NCBI GenBank assembly: GCA_031269485.1
Contig: JAISZC010000079.1
Span: 1 to 36,750, forward strand
Source of the DNA: Deltaproteobacteria bacterium
GTDB lineage: Bacteria > Desulfobacterota > Desulfarculia > Adiutricales > Adiutricaceae
Length of the DNA stretch: 36,750 bases
Direction of reading: 5' to 3'
The notes beneath the pieces are model-generated. The model saw only the letters and a list, made by a program, of their open reading frames with translations. It had not been told where the DNA came from and made no database searches. Position 1 is the first letter of the stretch. Each line of letters starts with the position of its first letter. The position numbers and the translations under genes were made by a program. Shown in pieces: positions 8,166 through 16,214 of this stretch.

Positions 8166-9566
8166 TCATCGGCCTCGACCTGTCCGCCCGCCCGTCGCCC
8201 GACCAGAGCCCTTCGCGCGCCTGGCGGCTTGAGCTCCTTCGGCCTGCCCGGCCGAAGGCTTCTTGGCGTCCACGACGCCTTCGGCGGCCGCGCCGCGCCC
8301 GGCTTTGGCCGCCTCGGTCGCCGCAATGGTCCCCCACAGGCTCCAAGCGGCCGCAAATTTGGAGCAAGGCCCGACGGCCTTTTCCCACCCTTCGGCCGCC
8401 AGCAGCCTCACGGCGACCGTCTCGGCCCCGAAGGCGCTGTCCGGCCCGCCGGCCTGATTGGCGGCCACGTAGTCCAGGCCTTTGTCCTCCAGCTTGCGCC
8501 GGGCCCTGCGGGCCCTTTCACCTTCTTCGGTCGCGTCCTCGGCCGCGAAGCCCACCATGAGCGTCGAGCCTTTGCGGGCGCGCACGCTCTTGAGGATGTC
8601 CGGGGTCCGAATCAGCGGGAGCGAAGGCGTTTTTTCGCTTTTCTTGATCTTCCCCTGGACCCTTTGCGCGGGCCGAAAGTCGGCCGGGGCCGCGTTCATG
8701 ACCAGAGCCCAGGCGCCGTCGAGCCTAGCCAAGACCTGGTCGAGCAGATCCTGGCAGGTCTCAAAGCGCGCCACCGTCAGGCCCTCCAAGGGCCCCGGCG
8801 GCTCGGCCGCGCCTGGTCCGGCCAGCAAAACCGTCTCGGCCCCCAAGAGCCAGGCCGCCAAGGCCAAGGCCGAGCCGAAGCGGCCGCTGGAGCGGTTGGA
8901 CAAAAAGCGGATGTCGTCCCAGGGCTCCCGGGTGGCGCCTCCGGCGACCACGACCTTTTGGCCGCGCAGCGGCCCGGCCGACAAAAGTCTGGCCGTCTCA
9001 AGGGCGATGATCTCCGGCTCGGCCAGCCGGCCCGGCCCGCTGGCGCCGCAGGCCAGCCGGCCCTCGGGGGCCGACAAAACCCTATGCCCTCGACGGGCCA
9101 AAAGAGCCAAATTGTCCGCCGTGGCCGGATTGAGGTACATGCTCGCATTCATGGCCGGCGCGGTCAGCCGGGGGCCGGAAAAGGCCAAGGCGGCGGTCGA
9201 GGGCCAGTCGTCGGCCAGGCCATGGGCCAGCTTGGCGACAAAGTCGGCCGACGCCGGGGCCGTCACCAGCGCCTCGGCCCAGTCCGCCCAGGCGACGTGG
9301 GCCGTGGGCTCCAGCTTGTCGGGCCGTTCCCACATCTCCGAGACCGTGGGCTGGCCGGTCAGCGCGCTGAAGGTCAGCGGGGCGACGAAACGCTGGGCCG
9401 CGGCGGTCAAAGCCGTCCTCACCAGCGCCCCCTGCCTGGTCAGCAGACTGGCCAGGGCGGCGGCCTTGTAGGCGGCCACGCCCCCGCAGACCGTGAGCAA
9501 GATCCGCCGGCCTCTCAATAATTGGAGCGGCTCGTTGTAAATCGCCGCTTGTTCCGCTAAAACCAT
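8166..9566 (-). CDS. coaBC: Bifunctional phosphopantothenoylcysteine decarboxylase / phosphopantothenate-cysteine ligase
   Basis: This enzyme catalyses two consecutive steps of coenzyme A synthesis: ligation of cysteine to phosphopantothenate, then FMN-dependent decarboxylation. The N-terminal CoaC flavoprotein has catalytic His90 (TAHVAWADWAE), the PAMNASMY motif (Asn140) and the substrate-flap Cys173 in LACGASGPGRLAEP. The C-terminal CoaB domain begins near residue 205 with VVAGGATREPWDDIRFLSNRSSGRFG (split as GGATREP, then the SNRSSG loop with Asn224), Asp296 in NAAPADFRP and the Lys-rich loop KIKKSEK (306-311). The start is the ATG at 9566, nine bases after AGGA; the TTG at 9569 is less likely. 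Past residue 425 the protein has an about 40-residue Ala/Arg/Gly-rich tail absent from typical homologues. It faces ssb and is flanked by non-coding DNA, so it appears monocistronic. Confidence 0.95.
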   Translation of the reverse strand: MVLAEQAAIYNEPLQLLRGRRILLTVCGGVAAYKAAALASLLTRQGALVRTALTAAAQRFVAPLTFSALTGQPTVSEMWERPDKLEPTAHVAWADWAEALVTAPASADFVAKLAHGLADDWPSTAALAFSGPRLTAPAMNASMYLNPATADNLALLARRGHRVLSAPEGRLACGASGPGRLAEPEIIALETARLLSAGPLRGQKVVVAGGATREPWDDIRFLSNRSSGRFGSALALAAWLLGAETVLLAGPGAAEPPGPLEGLTVARFETCQDLLDQVLARLDGAWALVMNAAPADFRPAQRVQGKIKKSEKTPSLPLIRTPDILKSVRARKGSTLMVGFAAEDATEEGERARRARRKLEDKGLDYVAANQAGGPDSAFGAETVAVRLLAAEGWEKAVGPCSKFAAAWSLWGTIAATEAAKAGRGAAAEGVVDAKKPSAGQAEGAQAARRAKGSGRATGGRTGRGR

Positions 9567-10110
9567 CAAGAAACATCCTGCGCCGTCAAGCGCTTGTCTG
9601 TCAGCGGCCGGACGCCTGACGCCCTGGACCGGACACCTGACGAAAGACGCGCTGCTCGTCGAATCAAAGATGACAAAAAACGACGCGCCGACCGGCTCCT
9701 CAGAATGATAGGCTCAGCAAGAGAGATTCAAGAAGAGAGGCTCAAGACGAGAGGCTCAAGAAGAGAGACTCAAGAAGAGAGACTCAAGAAGAGCCTTGCG
9801 CGTCGCCAAGCTAAAAAACGCCCGCCGGAGTTGACCGACCGACAGGCGGCCCAAGGAAAACCGATCCAGGCCGACAATTCGAGCCGGCTCGGCTTCGGCA
9901 AACCGCCGGCTCCGCCTTGCCCTCAGCTTCGGCTCAACTTCGTTTACGCGCTGGACAAGCGTCGCCCCGCCGCCGAAAGCCCGCTCTTTGGTCCGAGCCG
10001 CCGTAAAATTTCCTGTGCGCCCGCGGCTCCTCTCGCGACTTAAAGAGCCAAAAAAGCGGCGGACGGCCGCCTCCGACCACCGGCGGCGAACTTGCCGACT
10101 CCGAAGGCGA
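9567..10110. other. Gene-free stretch upstream of coaBC, with a 14-bp tandem repeat
   Basis: There is no convincing gene. The plus-strand ORF at 9594-10043 gives a charged, Arg/Lys/Pro-rich product crossing a tandem repeat, with no family resemblance. The region must contain the coaBC promoter, but no clear consensus was picked out. Confidence 0.5.
9719..9788 (+). repeat. Tandem repeat, five copies of a 14-bp unit
   Basis: Five successive copies of AAGAGAGNCTCAAG (9719-9732, 9733-9746, 9747-9760, 9761-9774, 9775-9788) differ at one to three positions. A partial sixth copy (AAGAG) follows. The unit length is not a multiple of three and the purine bias is strong. Confidence 0.9.
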
Positions 10111-10773
10111 TCAAATGTCCTCTTCGGTCACCGAGCCCTTAGGCTTGGACGAGCGCACTGGCGTGGTGCTGCGGGCTTTGCCGCCGGTCGTTTCGTAGAC
10201 CACGCGCTTGCCCAGATCGGACTTGAGGTGAGGCGGGGCCACCCACAATTCGAGCCGCACGTCGCCGCCAAGCGACAGCGTCACGGGAGAAGCGATCAAG
10301 GTCAAAACGGCCGCGCCCTTGGTCCAGGTGGAGACCAGCTTGACGTTTTGGGCCTCGGCCAGAGGCGACCAGCCGTAGCTCGGCAGATGGACGTCGAACC
10401 AGGCCCCCAATTCCTCGACGTTCATGCGGCCCACCACGGCGACCACCCCCGACAACACGCCCCGACGGGAGTAGGTGAAGGTGCCCGAAGAGTCCAGACT
10501 CATGGCCGAAGGGAAAGGGACGTCCATAAAATCATAAAAGCTTTCGCCGTCCTTGGCCGAGGCGCCGCCTGAGCCGCCGGAACCGTTCGAGCCGCCGAAG
10601 TTGCCGATGGTCAAACAACCAGCCAGCCACAGGGCGGCCCAAGCGGCGGCGAGGAGCCGCCAGCCGGCCGACCGAAAAAACGGCCGGCGAAAAGCCGTCC
10701 GGCAAAAGGCCGCTTCGCCCGCCGTCAAATCGCCGGCGCCGTCAAAGTCGACATTTATTGGTCCCCGCAGCAT
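10111..10773 (-). CDS. Predicted lipoprotein of unknown function
   Basis: The start is the ATG at 10773 after AAGGAGAG; the same frame is open to 10869, but that part crosses a tetranucleotide repeat. The product of 220 residues has a long N-region, then a hydrophobic stretch (LLAAAWAALWLAGC) ending in a lipobox with Cys53, so it should be lipidated and exported. A Gly/Ser-rich spacer follows, then a single globular domain of about 150 residues (VPFPSAMSLDSSGTFTYS, GRMNVEELGAWFDVHLPSYGW, an alternating beta region). The pattern of a P-x-P-x-x-M strand, a G-V-x-x-V-V-G strand and an amphipathic helix ending in YGW resembles small conserved deltaproteobacterial lipoproteins, but I cannot name the family. 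It lies 200 bases downstream of ispB in the same direction. Confidence 0.75.
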   Translation of the reverse strand: MLRGPINVDFDGAGDLTAGEAAFCRTAFRRPFFRSAGWRLLAAAWAALWLAGCLTIGNFGGSNGSGGSGGASAKDGESFYDFMDVPFPSAMSLDSSGTFTYSRRGVLSGVVAVVGRMNVEELGAWFDVHLPSYGWSPLAEAQNVKLVSTWTKGAAVLTLIASPVTLSLGGDVRLELWVAPPHLKSDLGKRVVYETTGGKARSTTPVRSSKPKGSVTEEDI

Positions 10774-10836
10774 GCCGCGCTCTCCTTGCAAAAAAAAATG
10801 AAAAAAGCCTGACCGAAAAAAGTCGCCGGCAACCAG

Positions 10837-10875
10837 ATCAATCAAACAAACAAACAAACAATCAATCAATCAATC
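10837..10875 (+). repeat. Compound tetranucleotide microsatellite (ATCA)2-(AAAC)4-(AATC)4
   Basis: A short simple-sequence tract in the leader of the lipoprotein gene at 10111-10773 (minus strand), about 65-100 bases before its ATG. On the sense strand it reads (GATT)4 then (GTTT)4. The lipoprotein frame stays open through it to 10869. Confidence 0.9.
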
Positions 10876-10975
10876 AACCAAACCAATTAGCCAGCCCACC
10901 AATTAGACCAGCGGAAATTGCAAGACGCTCCGAGCTTGACGCGCCGTCCCAACGCTCCCAGACCTTGGCGCTCGC

Positions 10976-11956
10976 TCAGCTGCTGCGTCTGACCGCGTAG
11001 CGGGCCACTTCGGCCAAAAGAGCCTTGGCGTCGGAAGGCGGCAACGGCCCCAAGGCCTCCGCCGCCTGCTCGGCCAGGTCGTCGGCCTCGTGTTGGGCGG
11101 CGGCCAGCCCGCCGCCTCTTTCGACCAAAGCCAGAACTTCGGTCCAGTCGGCCGCGCCGCGGACGATCTTGGCGCCCAGCTCCAAAAGACGCTCGCGCCC
11201 TGCCGGATCCAGGCGTTCCCGGGCCGCAATGAAGGGCAGCGTGACGCGGCCTTCGGCCAGATCCTGACCTGCCGGCTTGCCGAGCTTGTCTTCGGAGGCC
11301 TGGTAGTCGAGCAGATCGTCGGCGATTTGAAAGGCCAAGCCCACCAGCCGTCCGTAGTCGGTCAAGGCCCGGGTCGGCTCGGGGCCGGCGCCGGCCAGCA
11401 CGGCCGCCGTCCGGCCGACGGCCTCGATCAGCACGGCCGTCTTTTGACGCACGATCTCCAAATAGGCCGTCTTCGACAGCTCCACGTCGCCGCGAGCTCT
11501 CAGCTCGGCCAGTTCGCCCAAGCTCAAATCCCGCAAGACGTCGACCAAAATGACCATGCTCTCGAAATTGCGGCGGACCAAGCTCAACGAGGCGGCCTTG
11601 GCCAAAAGATAATCGGCGGTCATCACGGCCTCGGGGATTCCGAAGATGCGGTGGGCCGAGGGACGACCCCGGCGAGTGTCGGCCTGGTCGATGATGTCGT
11701 CGTGCATGAGGGTGGCCATGTGCAAAAATTCGAATGTCGAGGCCAGCTTTAAGATTTCCTCGTCGATCGCCCCGCCGAGAGCCTGGTGAGCCAGACAAAA
11801 TATCAAAGGCCTCAAGCGCTTGCCGCCCGCCAGAAGGCTGTAGACGCTCACCTCGCCGAAAAAGCCGCCGTCTTCGTCCAACGTCCGCCTCAAGGCGTCG
11901 TTGAGACGGGCCGTCAGCGGCGCCACGGCGCTTTTCAAGTCGTCGCGTGGGGGCAA
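10976..11956 (-). CDS. ispB: Long-chain polyprenyl diphosphate synthase (octaprenyl type)
   Basis: This is a trans-isoprenyl diphosphate synthase that elongates farnesyl diphosphate with isopentenyl diphosphate to make the quinone side chain. Key sites are GGKRLRP (44-50), the first aspartate motif MHDDIID (86-90) and the second IADDLLD (213-217). The fifth residue before the first motif is a small Ala, as in long-chain enzymes. I chose the TTG at 11956 because AGGAGGG stands six bases upstream and it gives 326 residues, the usual size; the longer frame to 12172 adds 72 low-complexity residues. The family is firm; the exact chain length is inferred. It lies downstream of rimO in the same direction but 369 bases away, so it may have its own promoter. 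Confidence 0.92.
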   Translation of the reverse strand: MPPRDDLKSAVAPLTARLNDALRRTLDEDGGFFGEVSVYSLLAGGKRLRPLIFCLAHQALGGAIDEEILKLASTFEFLHMATLMHDDIIDQADTRRGRPSAHRIFGIPEAVMTADYLLAKAASLSLVRRNFESMVILVDVLRDLSLGELAELRARGDVELSKTAYLEIVRQKTAVLIEAVGRTAAVLAGAGPEPTRALTDYGRLVGLAFQIADDLLDYQASEDKLGKPAGQDLAEGRVTLPFIAARERLDPAGRERLLELGAKIVRGAADWTEVLALVERGGGLAAAQHEADDLAEQAAEALGPLPPSDAKALLAEVARYAVRRSS

Positions 11957-12325
11957 GCCAAACCCTCCTGAAGGTCTCAGGCCTGAATTGGGGCCGGTTC
12001 GTCCGATCCCTCCGACCAAGCCCGGCCAATCAGCCTCCTCGGCCGCCGAGCCAGCCTGACTCCCCGGCCGACCGAGCCTTAGCGCCTTGACGGCCGCGCG
12101 GCCGAACGGCCGCCGGACAGCCTCGGGCGGAAGCCCCAAGCTCCCGGTCCGTTGACCGTCGCCGGCGAGCAAGCGCCTCGATCAAACCGGCCGGCCTGGT
12201 CCGGCGAGCAAGTTCTTCAGGCAAGTCCGGCGAAAAAGACCCGGCCCATTTGGCCGACTCCTAGGGCCAACCCATTGAGCCGACCCATTTGGCCATCTCG
12301 ACGCGAGCCGGCGCGTTGCGCCGGC
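11957..12325. other. GC-rich spacer between rimO and ispB
   Basis: There is no gene. It contains short direct repeats: CCGGCGAGCAAG twice (near 12162 and 12203) and (G/C)(A/G)CCCATTTGGCC twice (near 12241 and 12286) with a weaker third copy between. No terminator with a T run and no clear promoter was found. Confidence 0.5.
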
Positions 12326-13942
12326 CTACGAAGCGTCGCCCTCGAACTCCTCCAAGCAGGCCGTCAAATCGTAGGCCCCGGCCCCCGTCAGGCGGGCCTG
12401 GACCAGCTGGCCAGGCCGGGGCTGATGCCCGTCAAAATATATCAGACCGTCGACTTCCGGGGCCTGAAAAGAGGCTCGTCCGGTCATGACCAGGTCGGTC
12501 TCCGCCGCGGGGCCTTCGACCAAAATCTCGACGCGCTGGCCGACCCTGGCCCTATTGAGAGCCAGCGACACTTTTCGCTGGCGGGCCATCAGGGTTCGCC
12601 GCCGTTTCTCCTTGACGGCCGCCGGCAGCTGGCCGGCGAAGCCGGCCGCCCGAGCGCCCTCTTCGGGACTGAACTTGAAAACGCCGGCCTGATCGAAGCG
12701 GCCTTCTTCGACGAGGCGGACGAGCTGGTCGAAGTCTTCCTCCGTTTCGCCCGGAAAGCCCACCATCAAGGTGGTCCGCAAGGCCAAGTCCGGCCACCAC
12801 GACCTCAGGCGTCTGGTCAGGGCCAAAGCGTCGCCGGTCCCTCGGCCCATGCGCTTGAGCACGTTGGGAGAGGCGTGCTGGAAAGGGACGTCCAAATAAG
12901 GCGTCAGACCGTCGATCCGGGCCAAGGCGCGCACCAATTTTTCGGCGAGCCGCTCGGGATAGGCGTACATGAGCCGCAGCCAGCGCAAGCCCGGCACGGC
13001 GGCCAGCTCGCGGGCCAAGAGAGCCAAATCGCCCGCCGGCTCGGCCCGGACCGCCAGGCCCCTGGGGCCTTTTGGGCCGGCTTGAGCTTTTGGGCCGCCG
13101 GCCAAGCGGGCCTGGCCCGCCAGCCCGCCGCGCCAGGCGGTCAGATCCTGGGCCACCAGGGTCAGCTCCTTGACTCCTGACGCGACCAAAGCTTGGGCCT
13201 CGGCCAAAAGCTCGTCGAGAGGCCTGGGCCGCAACGGACCGCGAATGGCGGGAATCAGACAATAGGCGCAACGGTTGTCGCACCCTTCGGCCGCCTTGAG
13301 CCAAGCCCGCCACGACGGGGTGGCCGTCCGCCGGGCCCATTGCTCGAAAGACGCGGCCCACGGTCCGCCCGACGAGTCAGGCGGCCGCCGGCCCAGCAGT
13401 ACGGAGACTTTTTCGGCGAACTGGCCGTACTCGGCCGGCGCCAGAAGCAGATCGGCCTCCGAGAGTTCGCGGGACAATGACGCCCCGTAGCGGGCGGCCA
13501 GACACCCGGCCACGACCAGACGGGCTCCGGGCTTGCGCCTGGCGGCCAGATCGAGGATGGTCTCGACGGCCTCCTCGACGGCTGGCTGGATGAAGGCGCA
13601 AGTGTTGACCAGCAGCAAATCGGCTTGCTCCGGCTCGGCGGTGGGCCTGAGCCCCAGGCCATCGACGCATCTGCCCAAGAGGCGCTCGCTGTCAACCAGA
13701 TTTTTTGGGCAGCCCAAGGAAACCAGACAGACCGTCTGCGCCGCCAGGGCCGGCGCCGACCGGCCGGCCTGGCCGTCCTTTTGGCCTTTTTGAGGCGCTG
13801 GTGGCTTTCGTGGGGCTTGGGGCGTTTGCGGCTTCGGCGACTTCAAGGCCTCTTGACCGTCCACATGGCCCAAGGCGTCCAATTTTTCCTGGGCGATACG
13901 CTTTTTCTGACTTTGGGCCACTTTTGAAGCTTTAAGGTCCAT
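12326..13942 (-). CDS. rimO: Ribosomal protein S12 methylthiotransferase RimO
   Basis: This radical-SAM enzyme adds a methylthio group to the conserved aspartate of ribosomal protein S12. The family signature SLGCPKNLVDSE is present. The N-terminal cluster ligands are Cys78, Cys115 and Cys147, and the radical-SAM CxxxCxxC is Cys221-Cys225-Cys228 (CDNRCAYC). VPFQHASPNVLKRMGRG and GFPGETEEDF follow, and the last 65 residues form the TRAM domain. The ATG at 13942 lies 17 bases after the mazG stop with a weak AAGAAAG site; the frame continues upstream inside mazG but is not needed. At 538 residues it is about 100 longer than usual, due to a Lys/Gln/Pro-rich N-terminal extension of about 65 residues and a Gly/Ala/Lys-rich insertion (about 273-303) after AQDLTAW. 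The true start could be closer to the signature. Confidence 0.93.
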   Translation of the reverse strand: MDLKASKVAQSQKKRIAQEKLDALGHVDGQEALKSPKPQTPQAPRKPPAPQKGQKDGQAGRSAPALAAQTVCLVSLGCPKNLVDSERLLGRCVDGLGLRPTAEPEQADLLLVNTCAFIQPAVEEAVETILDLAARRKPGARLVVAGCLAARYGASLSRELSEADLLLAPAEYGQFAEKVSVLLGRRPPDSSGGPWAASFEQWARRTATPSWRAWLKAAEGCDNRCAYCLIPAIRGPLRPRPLDELLAEAQALVASGVKELTLVAQDLTAWRGGLAGQARLAGGPKAQAGPKGPRGLAVRAEPAGDLALLARELAAVPGLRWLRLMYAYPERLAEKLVRALARIDGLTPYLDVPFQHASPNVLKRMGRGTGDALALTRRLRSWWPDLALRTTLMVGFPGETEEDFDQLVRLVEEGRFDQAGVFKFSPEEGARAAGFAGQLPAAVKEKRRRTLMARQRKVSLALNRARVGQRVEILVEGPAAETDLVMTGRASFQAPEVDGLIYFDGHQPRPGQLVQARLTGAGAYDLTACLEEFEGDAS

Positions 13943-13959
13943 TCTTTCTTGCCGGGCCT

Positions 13960-14970
13960 CTAAGCCTTCGGAGATGTCTTCGAAGCTTTTTTCGCCGCCG
14001 TCTTCAGCGGCGTCTTGGGCGTCGGCTTCGCGGACGTTTGAGCTTTTTTGACGCCACGCCCTAGGACGGCCCCGGCCGCCGAACCTTCGACGTTCTTGGC
14101 CTCCTGCCACAGCCGCTCCAGTTCCGTCGGCCCGACCTCCTCAGGTTTCAAGCCCCGTTGCGCCAAAGCGGCCTCCATGGCCTCAAAGCGTCCAATGAAG
14201 CGTCGATTGTAGGCGTCCAAAGACTTTTCGGCCGAAAAGCCCAGCAAACGAGCCAAATTGACGACGCTGGCCAAGACGTCGCCTATTTCGTGCTCAACTC
14301 TGGCCGCGAGGGCCTTGTCCAAGCCCTTGCTCTTGTCGAAGGCGGTCAAATCCCCCAAAACGGCCAGCTCGGCGTCCAATTCGGCCAGCTCCAAAGACAA
14401 CGCGCGCCTGACGTCGGCCGCATGCGGAAAATCGAAGCCCGCCCGCCCAGCCTTCTGGGCCAGACGATGGCAGCGGGTCAAGGCCGGCAAGGCCGTGGGC
14501 ACCGAGGCCAGCACGCCGCCCTGAGGCTTGGCGGCCCGTTTGAGGCGGTGCCACAGCTTGAGGAAACTTTCCAAATCCTCGGCGACTTCCGTGTGGCCGA
14601 AGACGTGGGGGTGGCGACGCACCATCTTGTCGACGGCCGCGTCGAGCATCTGGGCCAGGCCGAAGTTCCAAGCGCTTTGAGTCAGACGGGCCAAAAAGAC
14701 CAGCAAGAAGGCCACGTCTCCGGCCTCCTCCAGCACGTCCGCGGGCCGGTCTTCCAGGAGGGCTTGCCGCAGCTCGTAGACTTCCTCCAAAAAATCTTCG
14801 GTCAAGCTCTTGGTGGTCTGGCTGCGATCCCACGGGCAACCCTGCGCCGGATCCAGCAGGGCGTCGAGGAGCTGGCCGAGGCGGGCCAAGGCCGCCGCCG
14901 CGTCGGGGCTGGGCCCGGCAGGCGGAGGCGACGGCGGCGAGGCCGCCGCCGCTGGACGTCTGGCGCTCAT
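13960..14970 (-). CDS. mazG: Nucleoside triphosphate pyrophosphohydrolase MazG
   Basis: It hydrolyses NTPs/dNTPs to monophosphates and PPi, a house-cleaning role. Two MazG domains are visible. The first (about 25-140) begins GCPWDRSQTTKSL and carries the metal ligands of EEVYEL and EEAGDV. The second (about 165-265) has ELAELDAEL and the EIGD site. The C-terminus after about residue 300 is a Lys/Ala/Thr-rich basic tail, unlike standard MazG. The ATG at 14970 overlaps the cvpA stop in an ATGA arrangement, implying translational coupling; the open frame beyond it is antiparallel-phase noise inside cvpA. It lies between cvpA and rimO in one operon. Confidence 0.94.
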   Translation of the reverse strand: MSARRPAAAASPPSPPPAGPSPDAAAALARLGQLLDALLDPAQGCPWDRSQTTKSLTEDFLEEVYELRQALLEDRPADVLEEAGDVAFLLVFLARLTQSAWNFGLAQMLDAAVDKMVRRHPHVFGHTEVAEDLESFLKLWHRLKRAAKPQGGVLASVPTALPALTRCHRLAQKAGRAGFDFPHAADVRRALSLELAELDAELAVLGDLTAFDKSKGLDKALAARVEHEIGDVLASVVNLARLLGFSAEKSLDAYNRRFIGRFEAMEAALAQRGLKPEEVGPTELERLWQEAKNVEGSAAGAVLGRGVKKAQTSAKPTPKTPLKTAAKKASKTSPKA

Positions 14971-15779
14971 TCTTGGGCCGGCCGCGGCCAAGCCGGGGCC
15001 GGCTCGGTTCTGACGGAGACGAAGAGGGCTCGGTTGTCCTGCACGAACTGCCGCAAAAGCTCGGAATCGACCTGCTCGGGGAGGAGCGAGGCCACGCGCT
15101 CGCGCCAAGCTGGCGACACGCGGTCGGCAAAGTTCTCCACGAGGGCCTTGAGGCTCGCGAAGTCGGTCGGCGGGGCCGGCGCGCCCGCCGGTCCTTGGCC
15201 AGGCGCCACGCGGCCCGGCGAGGGCCGGGCGGGCGGGACGGCGGCCGCGGGGGGCTGGGCGCCGCGCAAATCGCCGGAGACGACGGGGCCGCGCTGATTC
15301 ATCAGACGCCGGAGCGTTTCGGGGACCCAGGTTTTGACCTGCTCGCACAACGGGGCGATTTTGGTCCAGGCCGCCGACTCGGTGTAAAAGGGCATGTCGG
15401 GTTTGATGAAGGCCGTCGCGGCCGTCAGCAAGACGATCGACAGAGCCGCGCCCTTGATGACGCCCAAGACGCCGCCGGTCAGGCCGCTGCACAGCGGCGT
15501 GATGGTCACTTTGACGATCTTGTCGACGAAGAGCGACATCAAGCCTATGAGAAAATAAATAATGAGGTAAATGATCACGAAGCTCAAAACAGAGCGGTAG
15601 ATGTCGTTGTCAATGACCGGCCTGAGCTGCTCGGCGCCGGCGCGCCAATAGGCGCTGGCCGCCCAAAAAGCCACGAACAGCCCTAGAATGCCTACAATTT
15701 CCTTGACCAGACCTCTGAAAATGCCGCGTATGAAAAAATAGGAAAGAATGACGGAGAGGGCGATGTCCAGAGCGCTCAT
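14967..15779 (-). CDS. CvpA family inner-membrane protein
   Basis: The start is the ATG at 15779 (MSALDIALSVILSYFFIRG) preceded by GGAGA nine bases upstream. The product of 270 residues has the CvpA layout: a start LDIALSVILSYFFIRGIFRGLVKEI, then three more hydrophobic segments (about 28-45, 62-88, 103-125) in the first 130 residues. A cytoplasmic or periplasmic tail follows with a Pro/Ala-rich linker and a helical end. CvpA proteins are linked to colicin V production, envelope stress and bile tolerance in other bacteria; the molecular role is unclear. It is the first gene of the cvpA-mazG-rimO cluster and its stop overlaps the mazG start by 4 bases. Confidence 0.88.
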   Translation of the reverse strand: MSALDIALSVILSYFFIRGIFRGLVKEIVGILGLFVAFWAASAYWRAGAEQLRPVIDNDIYRSVLSFVIIYLIIYFLIGLMSLFVDKIVKVTITPLCSGLTGGVLGVIKGAALSIVLLTAATAFIKPDMPFYTESAAWTKIAPLCEQVKTWVPETLRRLMNQRGPVVSGDLRGAQPPAAAVPPARPSPGRVAPGQGPAGAPAPPTDFASLKALVENFADRVSPAWRERVASLLPEQVDSELLRQFVQDNRALFVSVRTEPAPAWPRPAQE

Positions 15780-16037
15780 GTGGGGCGGTCTCCATGGGTC
15801 GGCTTGAAGGCGCCGGCCGGGGCGGCCGCCCAGTCTGGCGGCGGATCTGATCGCGGCGGTTGCAAGCCGCGGCCTTGACAGGTTCCGGACCCGGAATCCG
15901 GAGGAGGCCCAAGCCGCGGCGAGCCGACTGAGGGCGCGGAACACGGAAGAAAACGACGGGAGCGCCGCCGCGAGGCGTCGGCCGCCCGCCGCTCAAGGCG
16001 CAGGATCTTGAACTGTCAGGAGGCGCCTGAAGCAATG

Positions 16038-16066
16038 AATATATCCTAACTTAAGGTAGCATTCAA
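16038..16066 (-). promoter_or_regulatory. Candidate sigma-70 promoter of the cvpA-mazG-rimO operon
   Basis: On the minus strand TTGAAT (16066-16061) is followed by exactly 17 bases and TATATT (16043-16038). Transcription would start near 16030, leaving a GC-rich leader of about 250 bases before the cvpA ATG at 15779. The leader itself (15780-16035) holds no evident gene. Confidence 0.6.
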
Positions 16067-16214
16067 GGCGCTTTCGACGGCAGATTTCGTTTGGGGGAGG
16101 CCGAAAGGCGACCAGGAGCAGATTTCAAACGCGGCGCCGGCCGGCCTCTTGTCGGACCGTCGCCCGTGGCCAGGCTTCCGGCGTCGCCTGGGGCGCCATC
16201 GCGCAACCAATTCT

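Noticed and set aside
8127-9521. 464-codon open frame on the plus strand across coaBC
   Set aside because: It is antisense to a gene with full CoaBC motifs; the product is Gly/Arg/Gln-rich with no family pattern, typical of GC-rich antisense frames.
9594-10043. 149-codon plus-strand gene
   Set aside because: It is low-complexity and charged, crosses a 14-bp tandem repeat and has no ribosome-binding site.
11957-12172. 72-residue N-terminal extension of IspB
   Set aside because: It is low-complexity; the TTG at 11956 has an AGGAGGG at ideal distance and gives the standard family length.
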